Assembly: GCA_964462535.1 (NCBI GenBank)
Contig: CAYWXV010000006.1
Location: 47,234 to 111,233 of the forward strand
DNA length: 64,000 nt
Direction: 5' to 3'
From: CAYWXV01 sp964462535
GTDB taxonomy: Bacteria > Bacteroidota > Ignavibacteria > OLB7
Positions within the stretch are counted from its first letter, which is position 1. Each line of letters starts with the position of its first letter. A model generated the notes under the pieces. It searched no databases. It was not told where the DNA came from and saw only the letters and a list, made by a program, of their open reading frames with translations. Positions 44,801 to 52,915 of this stretch are shown here, one piece after another. The position numbers were made by a program, and so were the translations under genes.

Positions 44801-47778
44801 TGTATCTCGCAGAGCTTCGCGATCGTCGCCTTGATCGAGCCAAGGAAGCCGTCGCCAAACGTGTTGTCGTCATAGTAGAAGTTGACCTTCCCGTCGATCT
44901 TCACGGCGCCGACGTCCGTGTGAAGGTCGATCTCGTTTACCCTGACATCCTTGAACGCCCACTTCTGCGCACCCGTCGCCGCGGCCCCGAGTGTCGAGCG
45001 AAGGGTCAGCGTCGTCTTTCCTGCGATCAGGCTGTCAAAGAGGTTGGCGGTGATATCGAACTGCAGTCCGATCATCGGCTTTCCATTGTCAGAACCACCC
45101 ACGATGTGGATGTTCTGCGCGCTGATCGGGAAGCCTGCAAGCCACTTCTGCGGACTTGCCAGCTTCCACGTCCCTGCCTGGAAGTAGGGAGCGTCCGACT
45201 GAATGCGAAGACTCTGGAATGCCACGCCCGAAAAGTCGAGCGCGAACTTCGTGATCGACGCGACCGACGGCGGCAACGTGAAATCGCCATTGAAGTTCGC
45301 CTCGGCGCGGAACTTCTTCTGCGGGTTGTTGTTGCCCAGCGAGATGTACGATGTCGGCAGAAGGTGGAGCTTCGCCAGCCAGAGATCGGCCTCGAGCGTA
45401 TCCTTCGGGATGATCGAGAAGCTGTAGACGACACCGGCGCCGGCACTGTCGGGAACGGAGAGGGTCCCGATGTAGTCCAGCCCCTGATCGCTGATCGGCA
45501 CCTGGATCTTCCCCTTCAACTGCCCGCTCTCGAACGAGCTGTTCACTATCCGCACGCCGATTGAATCGAGGCTTCCACCCCAGTCTGCGAGGTTGGCGTT
45601 CGGGTACTGAATGATCGACGTGGCGTTGATGTCAACCGTCAAACCCTGACCGTCGACGAGCATGTTGTTCAACGTCAGCTTTGGGGCCGATTGATTGAAC
45701 GTCTTGAACGCATCGGGAAGAAGGATCTCGGCCGACGCAATGTGGAAGCCATGCCAGGTGGTGTCCTTCGTTCCGGCGTAGCTTGGCGGGAAGACGATGC
45801 CGGCCGGGTTGGCCGTGTCAGATCCGTCGTACGTCATCTTCGAGATATTCAGACGGAATCCCCGGAGCGGAGTGATCTCCCATGAGATCGGATCGACTTC
45901 CCCCATCCAGTTTCCGGTCTGGTTGATCTTCGCCCGGAGCGTCGCCTTCGCCTGCTGGTTGTTGTCGGGCACCGGAATGAACCAGTCACGTGGGAAAAGG
46001 ACGTCGGCCTCCAGATCGAGTTCGCGGAAGCCCATGCAGTCAAAGCGAACACCCGTTCCCTGACCCATCTGTTGATTCGCCTTAACCAGGAAGCTGAATG
46101 AGCCCGGCTTGTTGTAGCCGATGTCCGTGAGAAGCTTCAGCTCGGCGACGCCTTTGCCAGCCGGACCGCTGATGCCATCAGGATGGAAGCAGATGTCGTA
46201 TCCGCCGAGAGTGAGTCGTTGCTGTGGCGACAGAACACCCGGCAACGGGAGCGACATCAACGCATTGAGCTTTGCCGATGTCGGCGTAAAGACAATGCCG
46301 TAGATGCCGATCGTGTAGTTCTGTCCTGCGATCGTTTGATCCAGACCAATCGGAAGATCGACCTCCTTGTAGCCAGTGATTGAACTGACAAGGTTCTGCT
46401 GGGCGATCGAGAGAATGCCGTTGATGTAGTTGGCGGCCGTTGCCAGACCGGCCCCCGTCAGCGTGTTGGCCTGCTGCGGGTTGGGAGCGAGGGGTGATTG
46501 TGGTGATTGCTTTCCGTAGACATCGCCGGCGAAGACCACCTTGTCGCTGTTGACTGAGATGGTATCGAAGTAAACCTTTACGCCGCCACGGAGGTAGGGG
46601 ACCTTGATCACACCCGAGCCCTTGAGTCTTCCGTTGCCGGCCGACTGGACCTGCGTGATGACCATCTTGAATTTCCCAACTGTCAGCGAGTCGCCGACGG
46701 CAGGCAGTCCTGCGGCTATCTGCGTGTTCTGCGGCGCGGGGGCAACGCAGCCCCCCGGACATTCACCATCCTCCAACGGTGACTCGATCAGATTCTGCCC
46801 ACCCTGCTTCCCCTTGGGGGCTCCCCCCTTGGGCGGATCCATCACCTTGATGGAGTCCGGCATCTGGACGATCATCATCGTCGAGTACGTGAAGAAGCAA
46901 GCCTGGCTGTATCCGTTGTTCCTGAAGGGAGTCTTTCCCAATGGGTCGTACGCGCGGACACGCCATGCATACTTCTTGCCGACGGTCAACGTTGGATCGG
47001 TGGGGCCATACTGCACCGTCGTGCCGATCAATCCCTTCTTTGTAGCGAACAGGGTCGTCGAGCGGAAGCCATCATCGGCGTTCCGTGCCGTCGGATTCAG
47101 CTCGACGATCTCGAGGTTGTAGCGGACCCCAACCGGCGCACCCGGTGGTGTGCTCCAGAGGAAGGTGATGAGCTGCGGTGTTTGCTTCGCGACGTTCGCG
47201 TCGCATGCAGGCTTCAACAGCTTCGGCTCTTCCGCAAACCGGATTGTGAAACCGGCGCATCCCTGGGGATCGGATGCCGACAGGGGAGCAAGCGTCGTGT
47301 GGTCCAGCGCCTGTACACAGAGTCGGTACGATCCTTCAGGGAGCATGCCGGTGCGTGCAATCGTGTTCTTGTCCGCGCCGGTAATTGTCACCAGGTTCGG
47401 ATCGAAGAGCTTCAGGTCATTTCCGTTGAGCGCCTTTGTGGCGCCGGCCGGGACAACGATCGGGGGAACCGCGATGTTGTCCTTGGTGACCAGCTTTACG
47501 CTCCCGTCCAGGTTCTCCCCCTTACCAGACAGCCGCACGTTGTAGCTCCGCGACCGATCGTTGTTGATCAGCGTAATGAGCACGCGGCTTGGATTCGCCC
47601 TCCATACCGACAGGTCGGGTGAATAGGGGGGTAGAACGCTGACGTTGACGGTGATTGGAGTCTGTCCAATCGCCGTGGAGACCAGGACCAGAAAGGCCAG
47701 GAGCCCTCCCGACAGCCATCGGCGGCGTCTCCACCTCCCCGATGGGTCGTTGTTGTGATGGTGTTCGTTAGGCATCAT
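41815..47778 (-). CDS. giant exported TANFOR-domain-like protein
   Basis: 1987 aa. After a charged N-terminus (His/Asn-rich, then RWRRRRW) comes a hydrophobic signal segment (LSGGLLAFLVLVSTAIGQ). Residues about 42-190 match the TANFOR pattern as I recall it: a V-x-V-LPPYSPDLSVW start, then VLITLINNDRSRSYNVRLSG. FN3-like modules follow (FLWSTPPGAPVGVRYNLEI, YAWRVRAYDPLG). The central 1100 residues are Gly/Asn/beta-rich, and near residue 1430 come Ig-like (Big_5-type) units (SLQIGLTPYSVLKPNSNYSF). The C-terminus ends plainly (GQVISKGYTTKP), without a T9SS tail. Probably a large cell-surface or periplasmic scaffold. The long antisense frames here are shadows. Confidence 0.75.
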   Translation of the reverse strand: MMPNEHHHNNDPSGRWRRRRWLSGGLLAFLVLVSTAIGQTPITVNVSVLPPYSPDLSVWRANPSRVLITLINNDRSRSYNVRLSGKGENLDGSVKLVTKDNIAVPPIVVPAGATKALNGNDLKLFDPNLVTITGADKNTIARTGMLPEGSYRLCVQALDHTTLAPLSASDPQGCAGFTIRFAEEPKLLKPACDANVAKQTPQLITFLWSTPPGAPVGVRYNLEIVELNPTARNADDGFRSTTLFATKKGLIGTTVQYGPTDPTLTVGKKYAWRVRAYDPLGKTPFRNNGYSQACFFTYSTMMIVQMPDSIKVMDPPKGGAPKGKQGGQNLIESPLEDGECPGGCVAPAPQNTQIAAGLPAVGDSLTVGKFKMVITQVQSAGNGRLKGSGVIKVPYLRGGVKVYFDTISVNSDKVVFAGDVYGKQSPQSPLAPNPQQANTLTGAGLATAANYINGILSIAQQNLVSSITGYKEVDLPIGLDQTIAGQNYTIGIYGIVFTPTSAKLNALMSLPLPGVLSPQQRLTLGGYDICFHPDGISGPAGKGVAELKLLTDIGYNKPGSFSFLVKANQQMGQGTGVRFDCMGFRELDLEADVLFPRDWFIPVPDNNQQAKATLRAKINQTGNWMGEVDPISWEITPLRGFRLNISKMTYDGSDTANPAGIVFPPSYAGTKDTTWHGFHIASAEILLPDAFKTFNQSAPKLTLNNMLVDGQGLTVDINATSIIQYPNANLADWGGSLDSIGVRIVNSSFESGQLKGKIQVPISDQGLDYIGTLSVPDSAGAGVVYSFSIIPKDTLEADLWLAKLHLLPTSYISLGNNNPQKKFRAEANFNGDFTLPPSVASITKFALDFSGVAFQSLRIQSDAPYFQAGTWKLASPQKWLAGFPISAQNIHIVGGSDNGKPMIGLQFDITANLFDSLIAGKTTLTLRSTLGAAATGAQKWAFKDVRVNEIDLHTDVGAVKIDGKVNFYYDDNTFGDGFLGSIKATIAKLCEIQATAQFGSVQDFRYWFVDARAAFATGIPIPGLGAIGFYGFGGGIWHHMKAPANFPMVGPGDNTPPPNGAVPGKTNTGGQFLPDKTVEVGLKASATLGTYPDPKTFNGDIGIWAEIIKTNGSLGLGAIGLSGDAFMMTDVVNRSSDPPVRASADIVYDAAQGILSGLFDFQFDAGGVVQGSGQIDFRFGKDGNWHVYVGTPQNQISIKTLFLDSKGYVMAGTQLPTSKLGDVIPAQYHNDFNSLGPAFNVNNEFGPIPGVGTIGGGFAMGASTGISTGGPKKILIFYLDLFARVGFDICLRNMQDVHCQGKNTIGMDGWYAQGQAYAFLKGDVGIEVDLLIFSGRLSIFNILAGAMVKAAVPNPTYLEGHLAAKYSVLDGLIEGSFGFNFELGEKCVFVQENPLAKIPLIQDMQPPKNAKDVPVFVEPQATFAFRAYKGFTLQQTQPDGSSKNRIFRLVPTHAQIIGSNGDTVQSTWRLSNDSLQIGLTPYSVLKPNSNYSFRLRVEGQEKVGNAWVVAKTNAGKPIYMDTTVAFTTGKAPKSIPHDQVQYSYPRYRQRYLMQNEPDHRHKKKTPFYVQLRQAWPDLFAPKQDTITTFFARFIPINGGDIVTAPYTVEGTTILLQKPVLQSNTTYQVQIVRKDSAKAAPDTGGISYIQFNQKTATGDTSLARIRRTYVVGGKVLPGLKLYYGERLLYSFHFRTSKFNTLTAKLAAIKSKDMEVDAEGKSTTLLPRFETDEKFDVYDVTDMDYKISNVQTGKLGPIVDIDAVDRTSPWHTNVANPRIYQPADYLQQKGLWNKNLERDKTPGAIYYNVPRTILSDFETTPSTGTIPLPGGSMTVTGYSDGTGYHSFEDYKETFRILYRDGITAPIDFDRVHNRVKSLLAQDDADRKYNADMRKKYLGKGKTQVSDQYDQRDTLPPLVRKKLEDFNKQTYTKLTIGTYKVEFSPYTNSGSPYWKDFVYMGVFGKPKEAVKEIDPTVAGQVISKGYTTKP

Positions 47779-47796
47779 TCGTCGATGATGTGTCCG

Positions 47797-47854
47797 TTGT
47801 CAGTTGTTGATTGTCAGTTGTTGGTAACGCTGGCTGAGCCTGTCGAAGCCAGCG
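47797..47854. repeat. tandem 14-mer and CTTCGACAGGCTCAGC-type hairpin upstream of the giant gene
   Basis: Two adjacent copies of TTGTCAGTTGTTG[AG] (47797-47810, 47811-47824), then an 8-bp stem-loop CGCTGGCT/AGCCAGCG (47828-47835, 47847-47854) around GAGCCTGTCGA. The hairpin is of the CTTCGACAGGCTCAGC type that I recall as a dispersed intergenic palindrome in other bacteria. It lies in the 5' region of the giant gene on the minus strand. Confidence 0.65.
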
Positions 47855-47895
47855 AGGTTGTCAGCTGCTGCAAGCCCCCAGCCCCCAGTCCCCAC

Positions 47896-48033
47896 TCAGA
47901 ACTTTCGACCGCAGCAGGGGCAGTACTTGTCTCCGTCGTAGCGGTACGTGCCACATGCCGCGCAGCGAGTCGGGTCTTCCGGTTCGGACTGCCCCGTTCG
48001 GGGCCCTCCGACTTCTCTCTCTCTGTTCTTCAT
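47896..48033 (-). CDS. zinc-ribbon micro-protein, 45 aa
   Basis: Frame from ATG (48031-48033) to TGA (47896-47898): a charged N-terminal half (MKNREREVGGPRTGQSEPED) then a compact zinc ribbon, RCAACGTYRYDGDKYCPCCG. The CxxC at 24-27 and CxCC at 38-41 supply four or five Cys ligands on a short hairpin, as in rubredoxin-knuckle and zinc-ribbon proteins. It lies directly upstream of the giant TANFOR-type gene on the same strand and overlaps an over-long reading of the divergent ATPase gene, so automatic callers may miss it. Role unknown; a small regulator or metal-binding partner is possible. Confidence 0.7.
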   Translation of the reverse strand: MKNREREVGGPRTGQSEPEDPTRCAACGTYRYDGDKYCPCCGRKF

Positions 48034-48155
48034 TGTGGTTGGTGTTTTCGTTCGGTTGTGCATCTCCTATCAATCTATCCGGAGCGATTATCGCTTGTCT
48101 GAAAATCGGTTTGGGAATTCCCCTGATCCGATTGCAGCAGTATTTTCTTCCCCTT

Positions 48156-51100
48156 ATGCTCCGTTCTCAGGTGGATTTTCTGAATCATGGCCTCCTCCCA
48201 TTTGCAGGGAGGGGGGACGTTGTGGGTCGGATCGTCGATTTCTGGCGTGAAACGGCAGGAGCGCTCGGACTCCGGGCACTTCTGGTGGTCGGCGAGGCGG
48301 GGGTGGGAAAGAGTCGGCTGGTGGAGGAGGGGTCGTCGGTCATCAGTGCAGACGGGGGAGTGGCGCTCGCGACGCGCCTCTATCCCGACAGCCCGACCGC
48401 TCTGATTCCGCTTATTACGCGCGCTCTGTGGCGAAATGCGTTGCTGGCTGGTCTGCTGAAGGAAGAGCCACGGGACGACCTCGGCTCTGTTCGCGATGCT
48501 CTCATCCGCATCTGCGGCCTCCGCCCGACCCTCTTAGTAATAGAGGACCTCCACCTCCTGGGTTCGGACGGCCTGCGCGACCTCTCCCTGCTCCTGGATG
48601 GGCTTGCGGATGAACCGATGTCGATCCTCTTCACGGCCCGACCGGTCGAACTGGCGGCACGTGGCGTGATCGAACCGTACATGGTGGATGAGATCGAGCT
48701 CCACGGTCTGAACGATGAGGCTATCGCAGCCATCTGGGAGGAGTTGATGGGGGAGACGGCAGATGCTGCACTGGTCACCGCGCTGAAGACTCGTACGACA
48801 GGGAATGCCCTTGCGCTTCGATCCGCTCTCCGCGCGGGACTCCGCGATCGCCGCCGAACCGGCAACCCTGCTGCGGACCGAGATCTCTTCCTGGAAGGAT
48901 TGGAGCGCAACGTTCGACTCCTCTCTGACGGAATGGTGGCGCACTTGACCGACGCGGAACGCGCATGGGCGGCCCAACTCGCCGGTCTAGGTGAGGTCTT
49001 CTCGCGCGAGGCAGCTCTATTCCTGTTTGATGAGGATCCCCATCCGCTTGACGAACTCGCCTTCAAGGGTATCGTCGCCGTCGCTTCATCGCTACCGAGT
49101 CCGGTGGATGGTTCCCGCTCGTCCTCGGTGCCGCTGTCGTTCACGCACTCACTCCTCCATCGCCATTTTGTGGATGGGACTCGGGGAGACTTGATTCCGA
49201 AGATCGTTGGGGCAGTGGCCGCGGGCCTCCCCCTCTATTCGGTGCTTCCGTTCGAACTGGTCCTTGGACACGCCGGCGGAATTGCACTCCCCGCGACAAC
49301 GCTCCAGGCCGGTGCGGTTCGCGCCCTCGCAGTCGCCTCGGCTCTCTACCTCTCACCCGACTGGCGCCAGGCAAATACCGCCCGCCGAGCGGCCGAACTG
49401 CTTCAGCGTCTGGCGGCGCCAGGCCTCTCGGACAAGGAACGTCGTGATCTCCGATCCCAGGTCCTCGTCTCTCTATTGAGCGCCGGCCTCCGCTCGCGCA
49501 CGGAATCGAACGATGTACTGCTGGAGGAACTCCTCGATCTGACAGCAAATCCGTCGGACCAGGATGCTGCAGCCCTTCGACTTCGTGCACTGATCCCGTG
49601 GCGCAGACACATCCGCCGACAGGGGATCGAACGGAACCTGGAGCCGATTGCCGAAGTGGAATCGTTGATCGAACGATTCCCCGACCTTGCCCACTCCAGC
49701 GAGTACGTCGCTCATGTCCACGACACGCTTCGCTCCGCGATTATCCTCCGCGATGATGACCTGATCCGATCCATGGAGGAACGACTCGATCGCTTCCTTA
49801 CTGACCCGGCGACGCCGTCCACGGTCAGCTCGTATGCCAGACGGATACTTGTCCCGCCTCTGCTGAACGTCTACACAAATCCCGACGAACTTGCGCGTCG
49901 GCGACGGCAGCTTGCCGATCTCGATCAGGCCGCGGCCGATCCGATGATGCGCCTCAACTATCTGATCTGGAAGGCCTGGTTTCTTGAAGGGCTGCTCGAC
50001 GTCGGTGAGGCTCTCTCGACGATCGAGTTTGCCGTGCCCTACTATCGTGATCGTGGCGTGTTGCTCGAGGCCATCGACTGCAGCCGAATGGGGATCTTTC
50101 TTCGTGCTCTTCAGCATGGGGACCTTGAACGAATGGCTCGCGAGATCGACGAGCTTGCGGTCGAGCCGTCGACCGAGGTGGATGGCGCACTTCTCGCTCG
50201 GAAAGCTCCGATCCACATCGCAAAGGGGGGCGTTCTCCTGGATAACCCTGAATGGCTGGCGAGCGAGTTGTCGAAAAGGGATGCTCAGCCAGCCGGGCTT
50301 GTGCTTCCGATTCGTGTCCTGGTGATGCTTGCGTTCAATGATACCGATCGCCTCCGGCAGCTTCTCGACGCAGATCTGACCGCGGATCCCCCCTTCGTCC
50401 CCCTCGTTCCCCTCCTTTCGTATGTGATCGACCCGTCGCAAACGGATTGCGACGACGTCATCAAGGAACTCCCGTATCTGCTCGATCGCCCGACGCTGAA
50501 CGTCGACACGTTCGCGCTTCGTCGTGCAGCCCTCGATCTCATAATGATGCTGCCGGAGACGGAGGAGACAGAGAAGGTCAGAAGGGGGGCGAGGGATCTT
50601 ATCGTCGTTGGGGTCAGGGAGTTGGTGGAGTGGACGCTGTCGCGACCGTTGCCCCTGGTCGCGTCGAAGTTGCTCGATCGATATGGAAGGCACCTTCCAA
50701 ATGAGACGTTAAAGGATCTTCAGGGGCGCACGAAAGTGGCGCTTGGAGAGAGTTCGGCCCCGCGCCGTGGCGGCGCGCACGTCTCGATGCTCGGCGCGAT
50801 CGTGATTCAGCCGGAAGAGGGGGAGCCCGTTCGACTCCGTGGTACTCAGTTGTGTACGTTGTTGGGATTGATGATCGCGACAGAGATGCTCGATCGACCA
50901 CTCTCATCACAGGAGGCGACGGCGATCGTGATGGGAAATGATCGCGATCCCGATGCGGCGCGCAAAGCGATGAACTTCGCTGTCTTCCGGCTCCGTGAAT
51001 CCATGGGGCCCGATGCCGTGATTACCGGCGGCGAGACACCCCGACTGAATCCCGAGCGTGTACGCGTCGACCTACTGGACGCATGGCGGCACCTCCGCGC

Positions 51101-51440
51101 GGCGTCGACAGCACTTGCCGACGGCGCCTTGATGAGAAGCGTTCCGGAACTCCTTGCCGCGTTTGAGATGGCCGGAGGGAAAGTCCCCTTCCCGACCCTC
51201 TATGATGATTTCTTCGAGGCGTTGCGTGGCGATATGGAAGCAGAACTGCGCGAGACGGCGATACGCCTTGCGCGTCTGCTGATCCGTGAGGGAGACAATG
51301 ATGCGGCCGGACGTGTATTGCAAAGCGCACATCGCGTCATGCCGGAAGACGAAGAAATCGTTGACCTTCTCCGCGACACCTTCCGCGCCCTCGGCAAACG
51401 TGCCGAGGCAATTCGCGTCGGGCTGGCGGAAGCTGAGTAG
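48156..51440 (+). CDS. STAND-like ATPase with C-terminal SARP-type DNA-binding and TPR region
   Basis: 1094 aa from the ATG at 48156; an open frame back to 47955 would overlap the zinc-ribbon gene and is rejected. An AAA/STAND NTPase region opens the protein (about 15-330): FAGRGDVVGR, Walker A GEAGVGKS at 46-53, Walker B LLVIEDLHLL near 126. Helical TPR-like repeats occupy about 400-860. Residues 876-975 have the form of a winged-helix with beta start (GAIVIQPEEGEPVRLRGTQL), as in OmpR/SARP activators, followed by a BTAD-like helical end. SARP proteins usually have the DNA-binding domain at the N-terminus; here the order is reversed. It heads a three-gene regulatory set divergent from the TANFOR module. 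Confidence 0.78.
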   Translation: MLRSQVDFLNHGLLPFAGRGDVVGRIVDFWRETAGALGLRALLVVGEAGVGKSRLVEEGSSVISADGGVALATRLYPDSPTALIPLITRALWRNALLAGLLKEEPRDDLGSVRDALIRICGLRPTLLVIEDLHLLGSDGLRDLSLLLDGLADEPMSILFTARPVELAARGVIEPYMVDEIELHGLNDEAIAAIWEELMGETADAALVTALKTRTTGNALALRSALRAGLRDRRRTGNPAADRDLFLEGLERNVRLLSDGMVAHLTDAERAWAAQLAGLGEVFSREAALFLFDEDPHPLDELAFKGIVAVASSLPSPVDGSRSSSVPLSFTHSLLHRHFVDGTRGDLIPKIVGAVAAGLPLYSVLPFELVLGHAGGIALPATTLQAGAVRALAVASALYLSPDWRQANTARRAAELLQRLAAPGLSDKERRDLRSQVLVSLLSAGLRSRTESNDVLLEELLDLTANPSDQDAAALRLRALIPWRRHIRRQGIERNLEPIAEVESLIERFPDLAHSSEYVAHVHDTLRSAIILRDDDLIRSMEERLDRFLTDPATPSTVSSYARRILVPPLLNVYTNPDELARRRRQLADLDQAAADPMMRLNYLIWKAWFLEGLLDVGEALSTIEFAVPYYRDRGVLLEAIDCSRMGIFLRALQHGDLERMAREIDELAVEPSTEVDGALLARKAPIHIAKGGVLLDNPEWLASELSKRDAQPAGLVLPIRVLVMLAFNDTDRLRQLLDADLTADPPFVPLVPLLSYVIDPSQTDCDDVIKELPYLLDRPTLNVDTFALRRAALDLIMMLPETEETEKVRRGARDLIVVGVRELVEWTLSRPLPLVASKLLDRYGRHLPNETLKDLQGRTKVALGESSAPRRGGAHVSMLGAIVIQPEEGEPVRLRGTQLCTLLGLMIATEMLDRPLSSQEATAIVMGNDRDPDAARKAMNFAVFRLRESMGPDAVITGGETPRLNPERVRVDLLDAWRHLRAASTALADGALMRSVPELLAAFEMAGGKVPFPTLYDDFFEALRGDMEAELRETAIRLARLLIREGDNDAAGRVLQSAHRVMPEDEEIVDLLRDTFRALGKRAEAIRVGLAEAE

Positions 51441-51452
51441 CGGAGTTTATTC

Positions 51453-52823
51453 ATGCCCCCTTTCCACATTCATGCCCCCCGCGTTGTCGTTGCTGACGAT
51501 CAATCCGATGTGCTGGAGGCCCTTCGCCTCCTGTTGAAGGGCGAAGGATTCGTCGTCGAGGCGGTCGATTCTCCGGAGCGACTGCTTGACGTTGTCGGCA
51601 CGCGTGATTTTGACGCGGCGTTGATCGATCTCAACTACGCCCGTGATACCACCTCCGGCCAGGAAGGTCTGGATCTCCTCTCTTCACTCGCATCGCTCGA
51701 CGCCACGTTTCCCGTTATCGTGATGACGGCGTGGGGAACGATCGATCTGGCCGTCGAGGCGATGCGACGTGGCGCACGTGATTTCATTCAGAAGCCGTGG
51801 GACAATGCCCGGCTGCTCAATATCCTCCGGACACAGATAGACCTGCGGCGCGCATTGCGGCGTGGTGAACGTCTGGAGGCGGAGAATCGTCTGCTCCGTG
51901 AAGAATCGCCTGTGAGGATGATTGCGGAGTCGGCGGCGATGAAGCCTGTGATGCAGGTGATGGAGCGCATAGCCCCTTCGGACGCGAACGTCTTGATCAC
52001 CGGAGAAAACGGAACGGGTAAGGGAGTCGTGACCCACACTGTCCACGCCCTCTCCGCCCGTTCGACCCGGCCGCTGGTGACCGTGAACATCGGTGGGTTT
52101 TCCGAAAACCTGTTTGAGAGCGAACTCTTCGGTCATGTGAAGGGGGCCTTTACGGACGCACGCACCGATCGCGTCGGAAGATTCGAGATGGCCGACAGCG
52201 GTACGCTCTTCCTTGATGAAATAGCAAATATCCCCCCCAACCTGCAGGCGAAACTCCTGCGGGTTCTGGAGACGGGGGAATTCGAACGGGTCGGTTCATC
52301 GAAGACTCTCTCCGTGGATGCAAGAATTATTTCCGCAACGAACGCCGATCTCCATTCCGACGTCGCTTCCGGAAGATTTCGTCAGGATCTTTTCTTTCGA
52401 TTGAACACCATCGAAATACACCTGCCACCGTTGCGGGATCGGCGCGAGGATATACCCCTTCTGGCGATGAGCTTTCTCGGTTCGCATGGAAGAAAATACC
52501 GGAAGGAGATTACCGGGTTCGAGCCGTCGGCGCTCGAAGCGATGCTCTCGTATCCCTGGCCAGGAAATATCCGTGAGCTGGATCACATGGTGGAGCGGGG
52601 TGTGTTGATGGCCACGGGCGGCAAGATCACCCCATCCGATCTCTCTCTTCGTTCATCACGCGACGGCGCCCCTCGTCTGGAGGAAATGAGTCTGGAAGAG
52701 GTGGAGGAATACCTGATCCGGCGCACGCTGGACCGTTTCGACGGCAACGTCAGCCGCGCAGCCGCCGCGCTGGGGCTCAGCCGAAGCGCATTCTATCGGC
52801 GACTAGCGAAGTATGAGGTGTAA
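51453..52823 (+). CDS. NtrC-family response regulator, sigma-54 activator type
   Basis: 456 aa. Receiver domain (9-125) with acidic pocket D15/D16, phospho-acceptor D59 (ALIDLN), T92 and K114 (FIQKPW). AAA+ domain with Walker A GENGTGKG at 184-191, Walker B LFLDEI at 252-257 and WPGNIREL. The sigma-54 contact loop reads GAFTDA (231-236) rather than GAFTGA, so sigma-54 dependence is less certain; I recall this form in other regulators. A C-terminal Fis-type HTH (SRAAAALGLSRSAFYRRL) ends the protein. It starts 12 bp after the STAND gene and is followed by its probable kinase. Confidence 0.9.
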   Translation: MPPFHIHAPRVVVADDQSDVLEALRLLLKGEGFVVEAVDSPERLLDVVGTRDFDAALIDLNYARDTTSGQEGLDLLSSLASLDATFPVIVMTAWGTIDLAVEAMRRGARDFIQKPWDNARLLNILRTQIDLRRALRRGERLEAENRLLREESPVRMIAESAAMKPVMQVMERIAPSDANVLITGENGTGKGVVTHTVHALSARSTRPLVTVNIGGFSENLFESELFGHVKGAFTDARTDRVGRFEMADSGTLFLDEIANIPPNLQAKLLRVLETGEFERVGSSKTLSVDARIISATNADLHSDVASGRFRQDLFFRLNTIEIHLPPLRDRREDIPLLAMSFLGSHGRKYRKEITGFEPSALEAMLSYPWPGNIRELDHMVERGVLMATGGKITPSDLSLRSSRDGAPRLEEMSLEEVEEYLIRRTLDRFDGNVSRAAAALGLSRSAFYRRLAKYEV

Positions 52824-52873
52824 AGCTTCCAAATGAGATTGGCTGGGATCGATTGCCATCCGTGAGTTACCAG

Positions 52874-52900
52874 CTTCGTGCCTTCGTGCCTTTGTGTTGA
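52874..52900. repeat. short intergenic CTTCGTGCCTTCGTGCCTTTGTG motif
   Basis: CTTCGTG-type heptamers in near-tandem (CTTCGTGC, CTTCGTGC, TTTGTGTTGAA) in the 92-bp gap before the kinase gene. I recall very similar short strings in intergenic DNA of unrelated bacteria, so this is noted as a dispersed motif of unknown role. Confidence 0.4.
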
Positions 52901-52915
52901 AATCCCTACCAGACG

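Noticed and set aside
42706..45564. Two long antisense open frames (473 and 447 codons) within the giant TANFOR-type gene
   Set aside because: Products are dominated by Arg, Leu, Val and Glu without any fold-like pattern; the minus strand has a coherent signal peptide and domains.
47870..47884. Possible sigma-54 site (GG-N10-GC ending CTTGC) upstream of the giant gene
   Set aside because: It lies in a G-run, matches only part of the TGGCAC...TTGC consensus, and is expected by chance.
47955..48155. Longer N-terminus for the STAND ATPase
   Set aside because: It would overlap the zinc-ribbon gene and adds no domain; the ATG at 48156 starts just before the AAA region.
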